A stretch of DNA of 44,033 nt from Oscillibacter sp. (lineage in GTDB: Bacteria > Bacillota > Clostridia > Oscillospirales > Oscillospiraceae), in assembly GCA_022791135.1 (NCBI GenBank), contig JAAVYM010000080.1:1-44033 (forward strand). The letters are read 5' to 3'. Position numbers and translations under genes: made by a program. The notes beneath the pieces are model-generated. The model ran no database searches. It had not been told where the DNA came from and saw only the letters and a list, made by a program, of their open reading frames with translations. Shown one piece after another: positions 32,366-41,285 of this stretch; the first letter of the stretch is position 1, and each line of letters begins with the position of its first letter.

Positions 32366-33442
32366 ATGAATCATTTTGCACGCATTGCCGCCGCCCTGGA
32401 GGAGGAGGGCCTGGACGCCGTCCTCCTGACGGGGGAGGCGAACCGTTTTTATGCCTCCGGCTTCTTCACGCCGGGGAGCGACGCCGCGGCCCTCGTCACT
32501 AGAAAGGGCGCCTTCTTTTTCACCGACGCCCGGTACACGGAGGCCGCCGGGCGGCGGCTGGAGGCGTGCGAGCTGCGGGAGGTCAAGGCGGGCCGGGGGC
32601 TGATGGAGCAGCTCCGGGAACTGGCGGACGCCGGGGGCATCCGCCGCCTGGGCTTTGAGGACGCGGCCATGAGCGTCCAGTCATTCCGGCGGCTGGAGAA
32701 GGCGCTGGACGCTTGCGAGTTGGTCCCCCTGTCCGGGGCGCTGGGCAGGCTGCGTCAGGTGAAGGACGCCGGGGAGCTGGCGGCGATGGAGGCCGCCCAG
32801 GGCATCGCCGAGAGGGCGCTGGCGGATATCTTGCAGGAGATCCGCCCCGGCGTGACGGAGAAGGAGATCGCCGCCCGATTGCAGTATTTGATGCTGCACT
32901 ACGGCGCGTCGGACATGTCCTTCGACCCAATCGTGGTCTCCGGGCCAAACGGCAGTCTGCCCCACGGCGTGCCCTCGGAGAAGGCGATCCAGGCGGGGGA
33001 GTTCGTCACGATGGATTTCGGGTGCGTGTACGGGGGCTACTGCTCCGACATGACCCGGACGGTGGCGGTGGGGTCCGTGACGGAGGAGATGGAGCGGGTG
33101 TACCGGACGGTCCTCTCCGCCCAGGAGGCGGGCATCGCCGCTGCCCGGGCGGGGATATCCGGCAAGGAAGTGGACGCTGCTGCCCGGGCCGTGATTCAGG
33201 AGGCGGGCTACGGGGAGTACTTCACCCACAGCTTCGGCCACGGTGTGGGGGCGGAAATCCACGAAGCGCCCAACGCCTCGGCAAGCAACGAAGAGCTGCT
33301 GCCCGCGGGGGCGGTGATCTCGGCGGAGCCGGGCATCTATATCCCCGGGAAGCTTGGCGTGCGCATCGAGGATGTGATCGTGATCACCCCGGAGGGCAGA
33401 TGGAATTTGACGAAGGCTCCCAAGGCCTTGCTGGTGCTGTAA
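32366..33442 (+). CDS. Xaa-Pro aminopeptidase (M24B)
   Basis: A 358-residue cytosolic metallopeptidase that removes an N-terminal residue before proline. It has the creatinase-like N-terminal domain (about 1-125) and the pita-bread catalytic domain, with metal ligands in order: the two Asp of VTMDFGCVYGGYCSDMTRT, His in HSFGHGVG, Glu in SAEPGIYI and Glu in VRIEDV. GGAAGGGA precedes ATG 32366, chosen over an upstream in-frame start lying in the terminator. It begins a run of plus-strand genes with an ArsC/Spx-like protein and a dihydrouridine synthase. Confidence 0.9.
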   Translation: MNHFARIAAALEEEGLDAVLLTGEANRFYASGFFTPGSDAAALVTRKGAFFFTDARYTEAAGRRLEACELREVKAGRGLMEQLRELADAGGIRRLGFEDAAMSVQSFRRLEKALDACELVPLSGALGRLRQVKDAGELAAMEAAQGIAERALADILQEIRPGVTEKEIAARLQYLMLHYGASDMSFDPIVVSGPNGSLPHGVPSEKAIQAGEFVTMDFGCVYGGYCSDMTRTVAVGSVTEEMERVYRTVLSAQEAGIAAARAGISGKEVDAAARAVIQEAGYGEYFTHSFGHGVGAEIHEAPNASASNEELLPAGAVISAEPGIYIPGKLGVRIEDVIVITPEGRWNLTKAPKALLVL

Positions 33443-33474
33443 AGAGGAAAAACAACGACAAGGAGGAACCCCCT

Positions 33475-33825
33475 ATGCAGATGCTTTGGTACCCCAAGTG
33501 CTCCACCTGCCAAAAGGCGCGGGCCTGGCTGGAGGAAAGGCAGATCCCCTGCGAGTTCCGGGACATCAAGCTGGAAAACCCCTCGGCGGAGGAGCTTCGC
33601 CGGTGGCATGCGGCCAGCGGGTTACCGCTGAAGCGCTTTTTCAACACCAGCGGCCTGGTGTACAAGGAGCTGGGGCTGAAGGACAGGCTTCCCGGCATGG
33701 ACGAGGAGGAGCAGATGGCATTGCTGGCAACGGACGGGATGCTGGTGAAGCGTCCTATCCTGGTGGGAGAGGATTTCGTGCTGACGGGCTTTCTGCCCAA
33801 GGAGTGGGAGGGGCGGCTGGGATGA
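33475..33825 (+). CDS. ArsC/Spx-like thioredoxin-fold protein
   Basis: A 116-residue protein of the arsenate reductase/Spx family. The redox motif is CSTC at residues 9-12 (WYPKCSTCQKARAWL), and the middle RRWHAASGLPLKRFFNTSG plus LLATDGMLVKRPI are typical. AAGGAGG precedes ATG 33475. Its stop codon overlaps the start of the dihydrouridine synthase gene (ATGA). Whether it reduces arsenate, contacts RNA polymerase like Spx, or does something else cannot be told; no other ars gene is nearby, which makes arsenate reduction less likely. Confidence 0.8.
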   Translation: MQMLWYPKCSTCQKARAWLEERQIPCEFRDIKLENPSAEELRRWHAASGLPLKRFFNTSGLVYKELGLKDRLPGMDEEEQMALLATDGMLVKRPILVGEDFVLTGFLPKEWEGRLG

Positions 33826-34781
33826 TTGCCCGCATGGACTTCGCCCCCTTGGACGGCATCACGAAGCGGGTGTTCCGTCAGGCGTGGCACGCGTGCTTCG
33901 GCGGGGCGGACCGGTACTTTATCCCGTTTATCTCTCCCACGGATCAGCATATCCTCACCCCCCGGGACCGCCGGGAACTGGAGGGCCTGGAAGGGCTTTC
34001 CCAGGTTCCCCAGGTGATGGCCAAGCGGGCGGCGGATTTCGTCTGGGCGGCGAAGGTGCTGGCGGATATGGGCTACGGGGAGGTCAATCTGAACCTGGGC
34101 TGCCCCTCCGGCACCGTCACCGCCAAGGGGAAGGGGGCCGGCCTGCTGGCAGACCCGGACGGGCTGGATCGTTTTTTGGAGGAGGTCTTTGCCACTTCCC
34201 CGGTGCCGGTTTCTGTGAAGACCCGCCTGGGATATCAGGCGGCGGAGGAGTTTCCCCGGTTGCTGGAGATCTTCAACCACTATCCCATCGCCTGCCTGAC
34301 CGTCCATCCCCGGGTTCGGCCGGAGAAATACCGGGGGACGGTGCATCTGGACGCGTTTGCCCTGGCTGCAGCGGAGAGCCGGAACCCCGTGTGCTACAAC
34401 GGCGATCTGACCTCCGTGGCGGGGGTCCGGGCGCTGGAGGCGCAGTTTCCGGCGCTGGGGGCCATCATGATTGGCCGGGGGGCAATTGCAGACCCGGCGC
34501 TGTTTCGCCGGCTCCAGGGCGGGCCTCCCGCCTCACGGGAGGAGCTGCGCTCCTTTACCACCGCCCTCTACCAGGGCTATCAGGCGTTTTACGGCCAGGC
34601 GGCCCCCGCCGCCCAGCGGATGAAAGAGGTCTGGTTTTACCTGATCCACCTCTTCGATGGCGGCGAGCGCCTGGGCGGGCGGATGCGCCGTTCCCGGGGA
34701 CCCCGGGCCTATGAGGAGCTGGAGGCGCAGATCTTCCAGGAGCTGGAGCTTCTGGACGCGCCCCAGGGAGAATTGGCATGA
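33822..34781 (+). CDS. tRNA-dihydrouridine synthase
   Basis: A 319-residue FMN enzyme that reduces uridines in tRNA D-loops. The N-terminal ARMDFAPLDGITKRVFRQ, the NLNLGCPSGTVTAKGKGAGLL segment with the catalytic Cys, VSVKTRLG and CLTVHPRV, and MIGRGAIADPALF all fit the Dus fold. ATG 33822 overlaps the preceding stop; ATG 33834 is also possible. It diverges from canonical Dus in having CPSGTVTAKG rather than CPxxxVxxxxxGAAL. It is co-transcribed with the ArsC-like gene and followed by the AbrB-like gene after 13 bases. Confidence 0.87.
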   Translation: MIARMDFAPLDGITKRVFRQAWHACFGGADRYFIPFISPTDQHILTPRDRRELEGLEGLSQVPQVMAKRAADFVWAAKVLADMGYGEVNLNLGCPSGTVTAKGKGAGLLADPDGLDRFLEEVFATSPVPVSVKTRLGYQAAEEFPRLLEIFNHYPIACLTVHPRVRPEKYRGTVHLDAFALAAAESRNPVCYNGDLTSVAGVRALEAQFPALGAIMIGRGAIADPALFRRLQGGPPASREELRSFTTALYQGYQAFYGQAAPAAQRMKEVWFYLIHLFDGGERLGGRMRRSRGPRAYEELEAQIFQELELLDAPQGELA

Positions 34782-34794
34782 GAGGAGTGTGCGC

Positions 34795-35262
34795 ATGCCG
34801 CAGATGAACAAGGGCGGAAAGTTTATATTCGGAAAATCCGCCGTGGGGAAGGACGGACTGGTGCGGTTGCCGCCCCAAGCCGTGGAGGAATATCGGATTG
34901 CCAGCGAAGGCAAGGTCTACCTTTTTACCGGAAGCCTGTCCACAGGCGGGTTCTGCGTTACGCGGAGGGGCCTGCTGGAGCCGTCCAGACTTGGGCACAT
35001 TTTGACGGAAAACCCCGGGCTGCTGGACTGTGCCTTGCCCCAGGGGGCGTTTCAAAAGTACAAAGGGCGCTGGTATTGCTGGACGGATATTTCTGAGGCG
35101 GGAACGATTGTGCTGACCGGGAGCATGATGGATGTTCTGAAACTGTCTCCCGGCGATGAACTTTTATCCATCCGGAGCAGCGACATAGCCTTTACGATGG
35201 GGGCGAAAGGACCTCTGCTGGAACGGGCGCGGAATTACGAGGGAGATATCCCGGTTTTTTAA
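34795..35262 (+). CDS. AbrB/SpoVT-like double-repeat protein
   Basis: A 155-residue protein with AGAGGAG before ATG 34795, 13 bases after the dus gene. It seems to hold two swapped-hairpin AbrB-like units, one near residues 14-45 (VGKDGLVRLPPQAVEEYRI, then a hydrophobic strand) and one near 100-140 (AGTIVLTGSMMDVLKLSPGD). Single units of this kind bind DNA as dimers; two in one chain could work as a pseudo-dimer. The assignment is by pattern and no DNA target is evident. Confidence 0.5.
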   Translation: MPQMNKGGKFIFGKSAVGKDGLVRLPPQAVEEYRIASEGKVYLFTGSLSTGGFCVTRRGLLEPSRLGHILTENPGLLDCALPQGAFQKYKGRWYCWTDISEAGTIVLTGSMMDVLKLSPGDELLSIRSSDIAFTMGAKGPLLERARNYEGDIPVF

Positions 35263-35290
35263 GGGGCGGAGGACTTCCGGTTTTCTCCGC

Positions 35291-35319
35291 TTGCCAAACG
35301 GAGGAGATTGTGCTACACT
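35291..35319 (+). promoter_or_regulatory. Promoter of the DUF975 gene
   Basis: TTGCCA (35291-35296), 17-bp spacer, TACACT (35314-35319). Confidence 0.65.
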
Positions 35320-35355
35320 GAACGTAAATAAAACTCCCCAAAGGAGGCCCCGGTT

Positions 35356-36165
35356 ATGATGTACGAACAAATCGATCGCAAGCAGCGCAAGTGGGAAGCG
35401 GCGGAGCTTTTGCGGGATGCCCAAGTGTCGCCCAAGGCCATGACTGCCCTGTACATGCTGCTTGTACTTGCCCTGAACCTGATTTCCTCCCTTAGCGGCA
35501 GCGGATTTTTGGGTATCTTTATTTCTATCCTCACCGCGCTGCTCTCCGCCGTCCTGGCGGCGGGTTTCACGCTGTACTGCATGGCTGTCCGCCGGGGAGA
35601 AAGGGCCGAGTTTTTGACGCTGTTTGACGGGTTTTCCTTTGTGGGGAAGCTGATTGTGCTGGAGCTGCTCATGGGCTTTTTTGTAATGCTGTGGTCGCTG
35701 CTCTTCATTATTCCCGGTTTTATTGCGGCCTACCGCTACAGTTTCGCCCTGTACAACCTCTATGAAAACCCTGGCCTGGGCGCCATGGAAGCTCTGGAGA
35801 TGAGCAAGCGGCAGACCTATGGCTACAAAAGCCAGCTCTTTATGCTGGATTTGAGCTATTTTGGTTGGAATCTGCTGGCCTCATTCCCTGCGGCTGTCCT
35901 GGCCTATCGGATGAACCGGGATCTGACCATGGTTATGCTTTACGGCGGCGTGATGCCGGACAGCTATTTCGGCCTGCCGGTTTTCGCACTGGATGTTTTG
36001 TTTGGCCTTTGGCAGATGGCAATAGTGCTTCTGTATTACCCAAATTACATCTGCGTCCAGCTCAGCTATTTTGAAACAGCTAAACGTACCTCCGGCGTGG
36101 GGCTGAGCACCCAGGAAGAGCAGTCCTCCTGGAGCGGCTGGGATGCGCCGGACGGATTGGGCTGA
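35356..36165 (+). CDS. DUF975-family membrane protein
   Basis: A 269-residue integral membrane protein with about five or six helices. The LFDGFSFVGKLIVLELLMGF, LWSLLFIIPGFIAAYRYS and MSKRQTYGYKSQLFMLDLSY segments are characteristic of DUF975, a Bacillota family of unknown function. AAGGAGG precedes ATG 35356. It has its own promoter and a strong terminator, so it is monocistronic. A charged cytoplasmic N-terminus (residues 1-25) and a Ser/Trp-rich C-terminal tail flank the membrane part. Confidence 0.8.
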   Translation: MMYEQIDRKQRKWEAAELLRDAQVSPKAMTALYMLLVLALNLISSLSGSGFLGIFISILTALLSAVLAAGFTLYCMAVRRGERAEFLTLFDGFSFVGKLIVLELLMGFFVMLWSLLFIIPGFIAAYRYSFALYNLYENPGLGAMEALEMSKRQTYGYKSQLFMLDLSYFGWNLLASFPAAVLAYRMNRDLTMVMLYGGVMPDSYFGLPVFALDVLFGLWQMAIVLLYYPNYICVQLSYFETAKRTSGVGLSTQEEQSSWSGWDAPDGLG

Positions 36166-36183
36166 TTGTAAAAGCCAATTGTA

Positions 36184-36230
36184 AAAACGCCGCCAGGGTT
36201 CCGGATACTTCCGGACCCTGGCGGCGTTTT
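36184..36230 (+). terminator. Intrinsic terminator after the DUF975 gene
   Basis: AAAACGCCGCCAGGGT (36184-36199) pairs with ACCCTGGCGGCGTTTT (36215-36230) with one bulge. Nothing recognisable lies between it and the AGCS gene end at 36432. Confidence 0.88.
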
Positions 36231-36431
36231 GGAGAGGGTATAGAAGGGAAAACGAATTTGTCCGGCAAACAAGCAAAAGAATCGCCGGTTTTGCCGCGGG
36301 ACGGCGTCGGAACAGCGCGAGCTTCACGCAGCCAGCGGACCCATTGGCCCGCCAGCTGCGGAAGAACCGATTGCTTGTTCAGCTTTGTTCGCGATGAGTT
36401 TCCCTGGTTTGAGGAGTGTTCCGAAGGTAGC

Positions 36432-37910
36432 TCAGTCCTTTAGGTTGCGCTCGATCTTGGACATGACCTCCGGGTCATCCTCGGCGAAGAGCTTGAAATT
36501 GGGATCCACCTGCCCAATGCCGAGATAGCGGGCCTTGTAATCGTTGAGCAAGGCCCAGAACTTTTTGCGCAGGAAGATCAGGGCGATCATATTGAAGAAC
36601 AGGGGGAAGGCCGTCACGATGCTGACGATGGTCCAGAACAGATCCGCGCTGGAACCGGTGAAGTAGACCAGGGCGGCGTTGCCCAGCATGATCAGGGGGA
36701 AGGCGACGGTGAAGCCCTTTTGGACGGCTTTCAGCGTGCCGGGCTTCTTTTGGAACAGGTATGCCAGGATGTTCTGGTAGAACAGATACCAGGTGGTAGA
36801 GGTGGTGAAGGCGAAGAGAAGAGTCATGATGCCCAGGAAGTATTTGCCGAAGCTGCCAAAGGCGTCGGTGAAGGCCAGCACGCCCAGGGCCGCGCCGGTG
36901 GTACCGGTAGTCCAGGTGCCGGTAGCCAGAATGGCCAGGCCGGAGCAGGTGCAGACGATCAGCGTGTCACAGAACACTTCCACCGCGCCCCAGAGGCCCT
37001 GGCGGACGGGATGGATCGTGTTGGCGGAGCCGTGAATCAGGGGAGAGGTGCCGTTGCCGGCCTCGTTGGAGTAGACGGAGCGGGCCACGCCCTGGCGGAT
37101 GGCCAGGGACACCGCCGAGCCGACAAAGCCGCCCACAGCTGCCGTGCCGGTGAACGCGCCCCGGAAGATGCCGGCAAACATCTCCGGCAGGTAGGTGATG
37201 TTCAAGAGCAGGATAACCACCGTCGCTGCCAGGTACACGCAGCACATGACGGGTACGATCTTCTCTGCGATTTTTCCGATGGCGTTTTCACCCCGGAAGA
37301 TCAGGTACACGATGAAGAGCACATACACCGCCACAACGGCCATGAGGTTCAGGCCGAAGGAGGCGTTGAGGGTCTCGCCCACTGTGTAGGCGCCGCTGCC
37401 CTGGAGGACCATGAGGAACAGGGAGATGGCGAAGAGAACCGCCAGGGGCTTGCCGAACTTCAGGCCCAGCTCGCCCTTGATGCCCCGCTCCATGTAGTCC
37501 ATGGCGCTTCCGTTGTACCTGCCATCGGGACCCTTGCGGCGGTAATAGAGGCCCAGGGAGGTCTCCACGGTCTTGACCATCATGCCGAAGAAGGCCCAGA
37601 CCCACATCCAGAAGATCGCGCCGGGACCGCCCACGGCGATGGCAGAGGCCACGCCGGAGATATTGCCCATGCCCACCGCGCCGCCGACGGCCAGGCAGAA
37701 GGCCCGGTAGGGAGAGATCTTGTCGGAGTCCGCCTTGGTGGACTCGCCGGATTTGGCCAGAATGGTGTTTTTCAGGATATGTCCGAAGTGAACAAAGGGG
37801 AAGAATTTGCCACGGATCATGTAGTATGCGCCGAGAATCATGGCAAAGGCGATGAGGGGAGTTCCCCAGAGCAAGCCGTCCAGCTTGTTCAGCAGATCAA
37901 CGATCGTCAT
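36432..37910 (-). CDS. Sodium:alanine/glycine symporter (AGCS family)
   Basis: A 492-residue membrane protein with about eleven helices that takes up alanine, glycine or another neutral amino acid with sodium. AGCS signatures are clear: GAVGMGNISGVASAIAVGG near residues 78-96, FWMWVWAFFGMMVKTVETSL, and AVSLAIRQGVARSVYSNEAGNG. Length is typical. AGAAGGAGAATTC precedes the ATG. It is the second gene of the minus-strand operon that starts with the PLP enzyme at 37973-39175, 62 bases away. The pairing suggests import of a sulphur amino acid or a related substrate that the PLP enzyme degrades, which is inference. Confidence 0.9.
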   Translation of the reverse strand: MTIVDLLNKLDGLLWGTPLIAFAMILGAYYMIRGKFFPFVHFGHILKNTILAKSGESTKADSDKISPYRAFCLAVGGAVGMGNISGVASAIAVGGPGAIFWMWVWAFFGMMVKTVETSLGLYYRRKGPDGRYNGSAMDYMERGIKGELGLKFGKPLAVLFAISLFLMVLQGSGAYTVGETLNASFGLNLMAVVAVYVLFIVYLIFRGENAIGKIAEKIVPVMCCVYLAATVVILLLNITYLPEMFAGIFRGAFTGTAAVGGFVGSAVSLAIRQGVARSVYSNEAGNGTSPLIHGSANTIHPVRQGLWGAVEVFCDTLIVCTCSGLAILATGTWTTGTTGAALGVLAFTDAFGSFGKYFLGIMTLLFAFTTSTTWYLFYQNILAYLFQKKPGTLKAVQKGFTVAFPLIMLGNAALVYFTGSSADLFWTIVSIVTAFPLFFNMIALIFLRKKFWALLNDYKARYLGIGQVDPNFKLFAEDDPEVMSKIERNLKD

Positions 37911-37972
37911 ATGAATTCTCCTTCTCTTTCATGTTTTGGTCGCTCTTTGTGAGGTTGTTCAGAGAACGGGGG

Positions 37973-39175
37973 TCATGCCTCGTCGAACACGGCGAGGGCC
38001 TGCCGGAAGTCCTGAATCAGGTCCTCGGGGTCCTCGGTGCCCACGGAGATGCGGAGCATGCCGGGGGTAATTCCCATGGCCCGGCGGACATCGTCCGGGA
38101 CATTGGGGTGGGAGGAGGTCACCGGGTGGCTCAGGGAGGTCCGGATTCCCCCCAGGGTGGGGGCGTACCGGGCGAAGTGCAACTTATCCATAAAGCGGCT
38201 GATTTTTTCTACATCCTCCGGCAGATAGACGCTGAGGATGGGGCTGCCCAGGCCGCCGGGACGCATCCGCTGGCCCAGCTCCCACTGGGGATGGCTCTTT
38301 AGGGCAGGGTGGTTGACGCCGGAGATATGGGGATCTGCCTCCAGGGACTCAGCCAGTTTGGCGGCGGACTGAATCTGCCTGGGAATCCGGAGGGCGGCGG
38401 TGTGCAGGCCCCGGAGGATCAGCCAAGCGCTGAAGGGGTCTCCCGGCGTGCCGCAGAGCATGGCGGTGTGATGGATTTGGTCCACCAGCCCGCCGTCCCG
38501 GCAGGTGACGCCGCCGCCCATGGCGTCGCTGTGGCCGTTGAGGTACTTGGTCAGGCTGTTGAAGACGACATCCGCCCCCAGGGTGAGGGGCTTAATGGCA
38601 AAGGGCGTGGTGAAGGTGTTGTCCACCAAGAGGAGCGCGCCCGCGCCGTGGGCGATCTCTGCCAGGGACTGGATGTCCGCGATGCGGATGGTGGGGTTGC
38701 TGATAACCTCGGTGTAAAGAATTTTGGTTTTGTCCGTCACGGCCTGTCGCACGGTGTTCAGGTCCTCAAAGGAGACGTATGACACCTGAACGCCCATCCG
38801 GCCCATCAGCTCATCCATGACGTTAAAGGTTTCGCCGTAGATGTACTGGTTGCAGATGATCTGGTCGCCGGGTTGGACCAGAGTCAGCAGGGTGGAGGTG
38901 ATCGCGCCCATGCCGGAGGCGAAGATATCGGAGCGCTCGCCGCCCTCTAAATAGGTGAGGGCCTCCGCCAGGGCGTCCCGATTGGGGTTCCGGCTACGGA
39001 TGTAGGTGTAGCCGTGCTTGGCATAGGTCTGCTTCACATCAATCAGGTTATCCATATTGAATGCGGTGGTGAGGAAGCATGGAATGGTTTCAGGTTTTAG
39101 ATCCATGCCCTCGATGCGGTCGCCTATGTAGAGGTATGCGGTTTCCGGAGAAGGTTCGCGGATGGAATCGTACAT
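37973..39175 (-). CDS. PLP-dependent Cys/Met metabolism enzyme (gamma-lyase/synthase type)
   Basis: A 400-residue enzyme of the cystathionine gamma-synthase/methionine gamma-lyase family, which breaks or forms C-S bonds on amino acids in the cytosol. YIRSRNPNRDALAEAL, SGMGAITSTLL, the active-site YIYGETFN, and NSLTKYLNGHSDAMGGG (PLP-binding Lys) are visible. The YGETF segment lacks the Cys of classical methionine gamma-lyases, so the reaction is uncertain. ATG 39175 is chosen for AAAGGAG upstream; the longer frame has none. It is transcribed from the promoter at 39264-39294, which carries a MerR-type dyad, and is followed by the AGCS symporter. Confidence 0.85.
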   Translation of the reverse strand: MYDSIREPSPETAYLYIGDRIEGMDLKPETIPCFLTTAFNMDNLIDVKQTYAKHGYTYIRSRNPNRDALAEALTYLEGGERSDIFASGMGAITSTLLTLVQPGDQIICNQYIYGETFNVMDELMGRMGVQVSYVSFEDLNTVRQAVTDKTKILYTEVISNPTIRIADIQSLAEIAHGAGALLLVDNTFTTPFAIKPLTLGADVVFNSLTKYLNGHSDAMGGGVTCRDGGLVDQIHHTAMLCGTPGDPFSAWLILRGLHTAALRIPRQIQSAAKLAESLEADPHISGVNHPALKSHPQWELGQRMRPGGLGSPILSVYLPEDVEKISRFMDKLHFARYAPTLGGIRTSLSHPVTSSHPNVPDDVRRAMGITPGMLRISVGTEDPEDLIQDFRQALAVFDEA

Positions 39176-39263
39176 GCTGGCAATTGCTCCTTTCTGTGTT
39201 CCGCCGGGGGAATTCGGCGGTCTGCTAGATGCGTTATTATGCCTTCCCTCATTTCTAAAATTG

Positions 39264-39294
39264 ATGGTATCATTCAACAAGAATGTAAAGTCAA
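39264..39294 (-). promoter_or_regulatory. MerR-type promoter of the PLP enzyme/AGCS operon
   Basis: On the minus strand TTGACT (39289-39294), an unusually long 19-bp spacer and TACCAT (39264-39269). The dyad CATTC-N5-GAATG (39271-39285) is centred in the spacer. Both features define promoters that MerR proteins distort and activate. The MerR gene is divergent at 39440. Confidence 0.8.
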
Positions 39295-39439
39295 ACGGAA
39301 AAGCTTTGTCAAAAATGCTATATTTGAACAAATGAATTTGTGTTTTTTGCTGGTTTTTGCTAAAAAATCTTGCGGGACTTTACAGTTAGGTATAAAGTTT
39401 AAAAGAATATAGCTCGTATTTTGCCTGGGAGGAGCCGTG

Positions 39440-40249
39440 ATGAAGGAGAGGTACACCATTGGCGAAGTCGCCGCGCTGCTGAACATGTCGCCGCAGACGC
39501 TACGCTTTTACGATAAGCAAGGCGTCGTCGTGCCGCAATTTACAGACCCGAAAACCGGGTACCGCTACTACGGGTATGATCAGATTTGCTATATCAGCCG
39601 GATCAAGTACCTCCAGCATTTCGGCTTCCGACTGGAGGATATCCGGAACGCTTTGGCGGAGAACGATGTGGAGGTATTCAAGCGTTTTCTTCTGCGGCAG
39701 CAGGCAAGCATCCGAGAGGAGGCCTCCCGGCTGAATGGACTGCTGGCCGAGCTGGATTGGTACGTGGACTATTACAATCACATTGACTATCGCAACGCTA
39801 CGGATCTGCCCTATCGTGTCAAGGAGGGGGAGCGGTACCTACTGGCAGAACCCTTGGCTACCGGGGAGAAGATTTATGGAACGGCTGGCCGGCGGCTGAC
39901 AAAGCTTCAGCACAGCGAGGCGTTTTCCCAGGTTTCCTTCTTGCGTCAAAACGGCTACCTGTTGGATTTTCAGGCGCTGCTGAAGGGGGAAATTCGAGCG
40001 ACTCACTATTTTGTATATGTCCGTGAGATGCCGGATTTTTTTCATCCCCAGCTGATGTGCCTGCCGGCGGGTTCTTATTTTTGCACGCAGTCCCGCATTT
40101 TGGCGGAGCCGTTTCCCGGTGAGCACGTGCGCCGCTATTTTCCGGGAGAGCCAGAGCCGCGCCTGGTAGTAGCCAGCGAGTATGAGGACAATTTTGTGAG
40201 CTTTAAGGACTGTGTGTATGAGGTGCAGATCCTGCTCTCATCCCTGTGA
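39440..40249 (+). CDS. MerR-family regulator with C-terminal effector domain
   Basis: A 269-residue regulator. Residues 1-70 are the MerR winged helix (MKERYTIGEVAALLNMSPQT, GYRYYGYDQICYISRIKYL), then a long dimerisation helix, then a C-terminal region (about 130-269) like a GyrI-type small-molecule domain. GGGAGGAG precedes; ATG 39440 is chosen over the adjoining GTG. It is divergent from the PLP enzyme/AGCS operon, whose promoter has the 19-bp spacer and dyad that MerR proteins need, so it very probably activates that operon. Its ligand may be an amino acid or its sulphur-containing product. Confidence 0.85.
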   Translation: MKERYTIGEVAALLNMSPQTLRFYDKQGVVVPQFTDPKTGYRYYGYDQICYISRIKYLQHFGFRLEDIRNALAENDVEVFKRFLLRQQASIREEASRLNGLLAELDWYVDYYNHIDYRNATDLPYRVKEGERYLLAEPLATGEKIYGTAGRRLTKLQHSEAFSQVSFLRQNGYLLDFQALLKGEIRATHYFVYVREMPDFFHPQLMCLPAGSYFCTQSRILAEPFPGEHVRRYFPGEPEPRLVVASEYEDNFVSFKDCVYEVQILLSSL

Positions 40250-40327
40250 GCATCGAGGCTTGCCGGGTGGCTTTCGGGCAAACTCCGTCCGGAGGAATGG
40301 GGCGGCTGGATGGGGATAAGCGAAAAA

Positions 40328-40361
40328 AGCGAGTTCAGGCTTGTTAAGGCCTGATCTCGCT
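40328..40361. terminator. Terminator between convergent merR and tetR genes
   Basis: AGCGAGTTCAGGC and GCCTGATCTCGCT form a stem with one mismatch. On the minus strand it is followed by TTTTTT, serving the tetR gene. Confidence 0.75.
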
Positions 40362-40423
40362 GCTTCGTTTCTATGTTTTCCTCATTGTTCAGATAAGACC
40401 TCGCTGGAGTGCTTTCGTCGGGA

Positions 40424-41014
40424 TTACGGTTTGGAGGAGCGGCGGACAAAGTAAGGGCGCGCCAGGCGCGCCAGCTGCTCCGTACGCTCCAGCAGCTCCT
40501 CTGGAGTGATGGCAAAGCCGCCCCTGGCCCACCATTCCATGCGGCCGGCAAAAGCATATCCCTCGCTGTAGGCGTAGAGGCCGATTAAACTGGCGTCCTC
40601 TATTTTTTCCAGCGGCCCGGCGTCGCTGGTTCCGGCGTAGATATCATGGGCCTCCAGGGCGGAGATGTACAGGCGGATTAAGTCGGAGTGGAATTTTTCG
40701 TAAGAGTTGGAAAAAAACAGCCGGGATACCAAGGTCTTATGCTCGTAAAAATGGCGGGCCAGCCGCATCGCGGCATCCCGCTGGTTGGAACCGCCGGGGA
40801 ATGAGTGCCCCAGGGAATCCAGAATCTCGGCATAGGTTTTCAGAAAATCCTGCACCATGTCGTCCAGGATGCTCTTCGGGCGGTAAAAGTAATAATAATA
40901 GGAGGACCGGCTAACGCCGGCCAGGTGGATCAGTTCGCTGACGGTAATGTCGTTGACGTCTTTTTCTTTTAGAAGTTCCAAGAGTGCATGGCATATCTTT
41001 TCTCTTGCCGCCAT
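40424..41014 (-). CDS. TetR-family transcriptional regulator
   Basis: A 196-residue TetR-type repressor. The HTH is at about residues 22-45 (DITVSELIHLAGVSRSSYYYYF), after a start of typical sequence (AAREKICHALLELLKEKDVN). The remainder is an all-helical ligand domain. AAAGGAGG precedes ATG 41014. It diverges from the YczE-like gene at 41359 across a 344-bp region, so that gene is its likely target, together with itself. The direct repeats GGCAAATATATAAAATG (41118) and GGCATATAAAATG (41151) near its promoter could be operators. Confidence 0.83.
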   Translation of the reverse strand: MAAREKICHALLELLKEKDVNDITVSELIHLAGVSRSSYYYYFYRPKSILDDMVQDFLKTYAEILDSLGHSFPGGSNQRDAAMRLARHFYEHKTLVSRLFFSNSYEKFHSDLIRLYISALEAHDIYAGTSDAGPLEKIEDASLIGLYAYSEGYAFAGRMEWWARGGFAITPEELLERTEQLARLARPYFVRRSSKP

Positions 41015-41093
41015 GTCAGGGCCTCCTTTTACATTGCAGCGGCAGGCGCTGCCGCTGCAAAATTAAGACAGATTTGTATCATTTTCTGGATTT

Positions 41094-41122
41094 ACTATAC
41101 ACGAAAGATGACGAAAAGGCAA
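41094..41122 (-). promoter_or_regulatory. Promoter of tetR
   Basis: Minus strand TTGCCT (41117-41122), 17-bp spacer, TATAGT (41094-41099). The rest of the 344-bp gap (41015-41358) holds the direct repeats noted at tetR, the yczE-like promoter and no gene. Confidence 0.6.
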
Positions 41123-41285
41123 ATATATAAAATGTGTTTCTCCGGCGGTGGGCATATAAAATGAAAAACCACGGCTCTGCAAAATCTGCGGGCCGCAGCA
41201 TCTCATGAAGGGCAGATGGAGACGGGGCGAAAGGTTCCGTACAAAACGGCCTGATTTGTCCAAACTTTTTCCCAGAACTTGTTTG

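Noticed and set aside
33475-33825. Arsenic resistance locus
   Set aside because: The ArsC-like gene stands with peptidase and tRNA genes and no arsR, arsB or acr3 gene is near, so an arsenic operon is not supported.
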